DNA of 9,885 bases, from assembly GCA_019746155.1 (NCBI GenBank), contig JAIESJ010000193.1, positions 1-9,885 of the forward strand, written 5' to 3'. The stretch comes from Burkholderiales bacterium. Its GTDB lineage: Bacteria; Pseudomonadota; Gammaproteobacteria; Burkholderiales; SG8-41. This document shows, piece after piece, positions 7,053-9,885 of this stretch. Position 1 is the first letter of the stretch. The number at the start of each line of letters is the position of its first letter. Both the position numbers and the translations under genes were made by a program. The notes beneath the pieces are model-generated. The model had not been told where the DNA came from, made no database searches, and worked only from the letters and a program-made list of their open reading frames with translations.

Positions 7053-8001
7053 TCCGGCCAACCCGCAGCTCAACAAAAACGGTGAACTGCATCACCTGCT
7101 CTCGCTCGAAGGACTGCCGGCGGAAATCCTGTGGCAAATCCTCGATACCGCCAAATCCTTCGTCGGCGTCACCCAGCGTGAAGTGAAAAAGGTGCCGCTG
7201 CTGCGCGGCAAGGCGGTATTCAACCTGTTCTTCGAACCCAGCACGCGCACCCGCACCACTTTCGAGATCGCGGCCAAACGTCTGTCCGCCGACGTGATCA
7301 ACCTCGCGATCAATGTTTCCTCCCAGACCAAAGGCGAGAGCGTGCTCGATACGGTGGCGAATCTTTCCGCCATGCAGGCCGACATGTTCGTCGTGCGCCA
7401 CGCCGCGAGCGGCGCGCCGCACCTGATCGCGCGTCACGTAGCGCCCGATATCCACGTCATCAACGCCGGGGACGGCCGTCACTCGCACCCGACGCAGGGC
7501 CTGCTCGACATGTTCACCATCCGCCACTACAAAAAGGATTTCTCCAGCCTGCGGGTGGCGATCGTCGGCGACATCCTGCATTCGCGTGTCGCACGCTCGC
7601 AGATCCATGCCTTGACCACCCTCGGCTGCCCGGAGATCCGCGTCATCGGCCCCAAGACCCTGCTGCCCAGCCATGTCGAGAACCTCGGCGTGCATGTCCA
7701 TCACGAAATGCGCAAGGGGCTGAAGGACGTCGACGTGGTGATGATGCTGAGGCTGCAGAACGAACGCATGCAGGGCCCGCTGCTGCCCTCGGCGCAGGAG
7801 TTTTACAAATACTACGGGCTTACCGAGGACAAGCTGGCGCTGGCCAAACCCGACGCCATCGTGCTGCACCCGGGACCGATGAACCGCGGCGTCGAAATCG
7901 ACTCCAGCGTTGCCGACGGCAGGCAATCGGTGATCCTGCCGCAGGTCACCTTCGGCATCGCGATCCGCATGGCGGTGATGAGCATCCTTGCGGGAAACTG
8001 A
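7042..8001 (+). CDS. pyrB: Aspartate carbamoyltransferase catalytic subunit
   Basis: PyrB makes N-carbamoyl-L-aspartate from carbamoyl phosphate and aspartate, the committed step of pyrimidine synthesis in the cytosol. The 319 residues contain the carbamoyl-phosphate motif STRTRT at 67-72 in [13 protein letters not shown], the mobile-loop lysine K97 in [18 protein letters not shown] with HPTQ at 149-152, and [11 protein letters not shown] at 276-286. All key residues are in place. It starts inside the end of pyrR (11-bp overlap). The N-terminal extension before the carbamoyl-phosphate domain resembles Pseudomonas-type enzymes, which assemble with an inactive PyrC' rather than with a PyrI regulatory chain. 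The pyrC' partner follows, but only after a 350-bp stretch of repeats instead of the short overlap seen in Pseudomonas. Confidence 0.96.
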   Translation: MWLDPANPQLNKNGELHHLLSLEGLPAEILWQILDTAKSFVGVTQREVKKVPLLRGKAVFNLFFEPSTRTRTTFEIAAKRLSADVINLAINVSSQTKGESVLDTVANLSAMQADMFVVRHAASGAPHLIARHVAPDIHVINAGDGRHSHPTQGLLDMFTIRHYKKDFSSLRVAIVGDILHSRVARSQIHALTTLGCPEIRVIGPKTLLPSHVENLGVHVHHEMRKGLKDVDVVMMLRLQNERMQGPLLPSAQEFYKYYGLTEDKLALAKPDAIVLHPGPMNRGVEIDSSVADGRQSVILPQVTFGIAIRMAVMSILAGN

Positions 8002-8054
8002 TCAAGAACAATGGACACTACCTCAGGAGAATATGTCCAGCGTGGCACTGACTG

Positions 8055-8100
8055 TCCCCTCTCCCTCAGGGAGAGGGAGAGGGCGAGGGTGAGGGTGGGG
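8055..8100. repeat. Dispersed intergenic hairpin repeat, CCCTCTCCC family
   Basis: CCCTCTCCC (8057-8065) pairs with GGGAGAGGG (8069-8077) across a 3-nt loop, followed by a GAGGGTGAGGGTGGGG-like tail. The tail (8093-8100) can pair with CCCCACCC at 8125-8132. In reverse translation this gives the LALSLREREG-type string well known as a spurious protein from environmental genomes. Confidence 0.65.
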
Positions 8101-8124
8101 TCGAACGCCGCACTATTGACCCAT

Positions 8125-8157
8125 CCCCACCCCAGCCCTCCCCTTGAAGGGGAGGGA
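8125..8157. repeat. Dispersed hairpin repeat, CCCTCCCC-TTGAA-GGGGAGGG, copy 1
   Basis: CCCTCCCC (8136-8143) and GGGGAGGG (8149-8156) form an 8-bp stem with a TTGAA loop, preceded by CCCCACCCCAG. A second copy in the same orientation is at 8193-8219. Reverse-strand translation gives the PLQGEGWGG / PSRGGLGWGW type of spurious string. Confidence 0.65.
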
Positions 8158-8192
8158 GCGATCAACAAACGCGGCGATGGTGCGGGCGCGCC

Positions 8193-8220
8193 ACCCCAAC
8201 CCTCCCCTTGAAGGGGAGGA
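8193..8220. repeat. Dispersed hairpin repeat, CCTCCCC-TTGAA-GGGGAGG, copy 2
   Basis: CCTCCCC (8201-8207) pairs with GGGGAGG (8213-8219) around TTGAA, preceded by CACCCCAAC. The core is nearly identical to 8125-8157. The two copies are separated by about 35 bp of unrelated sequence. Confidence 0.6.
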
Positions 8221-8255
8221 AGTTCGCGACGTGCATGACTTAAGGTAGGTCCATT

Positions 8256-8341
8256 GGACACGGAGACTACAGAGAAAACGAGAACCCGAAAGCAGAAACC
8301 GGACAGGATTCGCTGTGTGTCCTCTGTGCTCTCCGTGGCTA
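8256..8341. repeat. Dispersed palindromic repeat of the 'CACGGAGA...CTCCGTG' type
   Basis: CACGGAGACTACAGAG (8259-8274) and the stretch GTGTCCTCTGTGCTCTCCGTG's 3' part (8321-8337) are imperfect inverted complements around a loop of about 45 nt. The reverse strand translates to the ATESTEDTQR string familiar as a spurious N-terminus from such repeats. It ends about 10 bp before the pyrC' start codon, so it supplies the pyrC' 5' leader. Confidence 0.6.
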
Positions 8342-8351
8342 AGAATCTGAA

Positions 8352-9629
8352 ATGAAGATACATATCAAAAACGGCCGGCTGATCGATCCTAAAAACGGCA
8401 TCGACGCTCATAAGGATTTGTTCATTGCCGCCGGCAGGATCGTCGCGATCGGCGAGGCCCCCAAGGGCTTCACCGCCAACCGCGTGATCGACGCCTCGGG
8501 GCTGATCGTATGTCCCGGGCTGGTCGATCTCGCCGCGCGGCTGCGCGAGCCCGGTTTCGAGTACATGGCGACGCTGGAATCGGAAATGGATGCGGCGATC
8601 GCCGGCGGCGTCACCAGCCTCGCCTGCCCGCCCGACACCGATCCGCCGCTGGACGAGCCCGGGCTGGTGGAAATGCTCAAGTTCCGCGCCAAGAACCTCA
8701 ATCAGGCGCGCGTTTACCCGATCGGCGCGTTGACCCAGGCGCTCAAGGGCGAGCGGCTGACCGAGATGGCGGAGCTCGTCGATGCCGGCTGCGTTGCCTT
8801 CTCGCAGGCCGATGCCGCCCTCAGCGACAACCACGTACTGCTGTGCGGGCTGCAATATGCGGCAACCTTCGGCTTCAGCGTCTGGCTGCGCCCGCAGGAT
8901 GCGACGCTGGCGCGCAACGGCGTCGCCCACGACGGGCAGGTCGCGACCCGGCTCGGCCTGCCGGCGATCCCGGTTTGCGCGGAGACCACCGCGCTGTCCA
9001 CCATTCTGCTGCTCGCGCGCGAGACCGGGGCGAAAGTTCACCTGTGCCGGCTCTCCAGCGCCGAGGGTGTCGACATGGTGCGCCAGGCGAAGCGCCTGGG
9101 CATCGCCGTCACCTGCGATATCGCCATCCATCACGCACACCTGTCCGAGATGGACATCGGCTATTTCGATCCCAACTGTCATCTGACGCCGCCGCTGAGG
9201 AGCGCACGCGACCGCGACGCGCTGCGCCGGGCGCTCGCCGACGGCACGATCGACGCGATTTGCTCGGACCACACCCCCGTCGACGAGGACGTCAAGCAAT
9301 TGCCTTTCGCCGAAGCCGAAGTCGGCGCCACCGGGCTCGAGCTGCTGCTGCCGCTCACCCTGAAGTGGGCGGAGGAAAGCGCCATCGCCTTGCCGGCTGC
9401 GCTCGCCAAAATCACCTCGGATGCGGCGCGCATTCTCGGTATCGACGCCGGCCATCTGTCGGCGGGCAGCACCGCCGATATCTGCATCTTTGATCCCGAG
9501 CGCTACTGGAAAGTCGAGCCTGCCGCATTGAAGAGCCAGGGCAAAAACACGCCCTTTCTCGGTTTTGAGCTCAAAGGCAGGGTGCGCCACACGCTGGTCG
9601 AGGGCCAGATCGTCTACGAAGCGAAATAG
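8352..9629 (+). CDS. pyrC': Inactive dihydroorotase-like PyrC' (PyrX), ATCase partner
   Basis: The 425-residue product has the amidohydrolase fold of class I dihydroorotases but has lost the metal site. The usual HxH after PGLVDL is replaced by A61 and R63 (DLAARLREPG). The MPNT motif reads CPPDT (92-96). The position of the HCED histidine is R180 (WLRPQD), and the HVS histidine is R233 (CRLSS). The late aspartate survives (D306 in ICSDHTP). In Pseudomonas such PyrC' chains are catalytically dead and needed to assemble active PyrB dodecamers; the same structural role is inferred here. A genuine dihydroorotase must then be encoded elsewhere. The ATG at 8352 gives MKIHIKNGRLIDP, the normal N-terminus, but has no clear Shine-Dalgarno sequence, and its leader is repeat-derived. 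The stop codon lies in a strong hairpin. Confidence 0.9.
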   Translation: MKIHIKNGRLIDPKNGIDAHKDLFIAAGRIVAIGEAPKGFTANRVIDASGLIVCPGLVDLAARLREPGFEYMATLESEMDAAIAGGVTSLACPPDTDPPLDEPGLVEMLKFRAKNLNQARVYPIGALTQALKGERLTEMAELVDAGCVAFSQADAALSDNHVLLCGLQYAATFGFSVWLRPQDATLARNGVAHDGQVATRLGLPAIPVCAETTALSTILLLARETGAKVHLCRLSSAEGVDMVRQAKRLGIAVTCDIAIHHAHLSEMDIGYFDPNCHLTPPLRSARDRDALRRALADGTIDAICSDHTPVDEDVKQLPFAEAEVGATGLELLLPLTLKWAEESAIALPAALAKITSDAARILGIDAGHLSAGSTADICIFDPERYWKVEPAALKSQGKNTPFLGFELKGRVRHTLVEGQIVYEAK

Positions 9630-9649
9630 CCGGTGGCTATTTCGCTTCG
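9617..9649 (+). terminator. Perfect 15-bp hairpin spanning the pyrC' stop codon
   Basis: CGAAGCGAAATAGCC (9617-9631) and GGCTATTTCGCTTCG (9635-9649) are exact complements around the 3-nt loop GGT. The left arm encodes the last residues and the TAG stop of pyrC'. There is no T-run after it, so it is not a classic intrinsic terminator. It may slow or terminate transcription, or protect the 3' end of the mRNA. The hairpin is certain; the function is inferred. Confidence 0.55.
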
Positions 9650-9667
9650 ATGCAGCATTGATAATCG

Positions 9668-9823
9668 GTGTTTCGGGAGCATGACCTTCGGGCGGGTGGG
9701 TCAGCCGGAGCTTTCCCAGAACGGCGGCTGTTTGTTGCCTCGGTCCGTGACCTGACGGCCGCCAAACTGAAAGCGCTGTTGAACAAACCGGCCTGCTCCC
9801 TTATAGTGCCTAGGGCCTGTTAA
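9668..9823 (+). pseudogene. Small ORF cut by the right IS, possible gene remnant
   Basis: From a GTG at 9668 a frame of 51 codons runs to a TAA at 9821-9823 inside the IS terminal repeat. Its middle, ERRLFVASVRDLTAAKLKAL, looks protein-like, but I recognise no family, and the last residues (PRAC) come from the IS end. It could be the start of a gene interrupted by the insertion, or chance in GC-rich DNA. The rest of the 160 bp between the pyrC' hairpin and the IS (9650-9809) holds nothing else I can identify. Confidence 0.2.
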
Positions 9824-9826
9824 CAC
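9810..9826. repeat. IS terminal inverted repeat with CTAG target, right copy
   Basis: CTAGGGCCTGTTAACAC is the exact reverse complement of 61-77. It marks the boundary of the right-hand insertion sequence, whose interior runs rightward out of the window. Confidence 0.8.
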
Positions 9827-9885
9827 AACCGTAGAGCCTCGATGATGAGAGCAAAGCTGATGAACGCGAGGAATACGACATCCAG
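9820..9885 (-). CDS. IS5-family transposase, C-terminal fragment (cut by window edge)
   Basis: Twenty-one codons read leftward from the right edge to a TAA at 9822-9820, giving a C-terminus FLAFISFALIIEALRLC. This resembles the hydrophobic tail (LDV-x-F-x-x-F-x-x-FALI-x-x-ALR) of IS5-family transposases. The stop codon lies inside the terminal inverted repeat, as is common in these compact elements. It is presumably from the same IS type as the N-terminal fragment at 1-41, but the body is not in the window. Confidence 0.7.
   Translation of the reverse strand: MDVVFLAFISFALIIEALRLC

Larger units (their letters stand above)
8010..8255. repeat. Repeat island bounded by imperfect terminal inverted repeats
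   Basis: AATGGACACTACCT at 8010-8023 and AGGTAGGTCCATT at 8243-8255 are inverted complements with a single one-base bulge, and some similarity continues inward. They bracket three GC-skewed hairpin repeats. No transposase or convincing ORF lies inside; the 66-codon frame at 8011-8211 is only a translation of the repeats. The bracketed unit may be a non-autonomous mobile element or nested repeat insertions. The matching ends are seen; mobility is inferred. Confidence 0.5.
9810..9885 (-). mobile_element. IS5-family insertion sequence, 3' end only (runs off the right edge)
   Basis: It contains the terminal inverted repeat and the last codons of a transposase read on the minus strand. Orientation is the same as the fragment at 1-77, so the interval between is flanked by directly repeated IS copies. 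The insertion lies 160 bp beyond the pyrC' hairpin. Confidence 0.8.

Noticed and set aside
6889..7926. 345-codon minus-strand frame opposite pyrR/pyrB
   Set aside because: It is a shadow of well-supported pyrB in GC-rich DNA, with no family resemblance.
8025..8035. AGGAG followed by ATG after pyrB as a small gene
   Set aside because: Spacing is only 3 nt, and the frame runs at once into the repeat and stops.
8011..8211. 66-codon frame beginning MDTTSGEYVQ
   Set aside because: Most of it is a translation of the hairpin repeats, and the start lies inside an inverted repeat end.
8055..8220. CRISPR-like array
   Set aside because: There are only two or three units of self-complementary low-complexity sequence with irregular spacing, and no cas genes.
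7812..9590. 592-codon open frame on the minus strand over pyrB end, repeats and pyrC'
   Set aside because: It is antisense to two clear genes, and its middle is made of repeat translations (ATESTEDTQR, PPLQGEGWGG, LALSLSLRERG); it has no recognisable domain.

Overview
The window is a GC-rich proteobacterial chromosome segment, most likely from an environmental betaproteobacterium. The evidence is the block yqgE–ruvX–pyrR–pyrB–pyrC' (a gene order known from Beta- and Gammaproteobacteria), a trkA–trkH pair, an RsmE and class I photolyase of proteobacterial type, and several families of low-complexity intergenic repeats typical of environmental proteobacterial genomes. The exact taxon cannot be fixed from sequence inspection alone.

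Layout. Both ends lie inside copies of what looks like the same IS5-family element, in the same orientation: positions 1-77 hold the 5' end (terminal inverted repeat plus the first 13 transposase codons, minus strand), and 9810-9885 hold the 3' end (last 21 codons plus the other inverted repeat). Between them are rsmE (minus, 74-826), trkA (974-2395) and trkH (2448-3905) on plus, phrB on minus (3914-5341), then on plus yqgE (5407-5967), ruvX (5983-6486), pyrR (6537-7052), pyrB (7042-8001) and the pseudo-dihydroorotase gene pyrC' (8352-9629).

Function. RsmE methylates U1498 of 16S rRNA. TrkA and TrkH form a potassium uptake system (NAD(H)-binding regulatory subunit and membrane pore). PhrB repairs UV-induced pyrimidine dimers using light. 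YqgE is a conserved protein of unclear function, and RuvX/YqgF is an RNase H-fold nuclease with roles in RNA/DNA processing. PyrR, PyrB and PyrC' are the pyrimidine module: PyrB is aspartate transcarbamoylase, and PyrC' lacks the dihydroorotase metal ligands and is expected to be a structural partner of PyrB.

I see no new defence, toxin or biosynthetic system. The unusual features are repeat invasion and insertion sequences in a housekeeping region. A mosaic of at least three repeat families (about 8010-8341) separates pyrB from pyrC', whose products are expected to assemble together. A heptamer/14-mer repeat patch sits on the start of ruvX and adds a low-complexity N-terminal extension. The left IS abuts the rsmE stop codon exactly. 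The two window ends reach almost equally far into the IS, so the window may be a whole assembly contig broken at a multicopy repeat.
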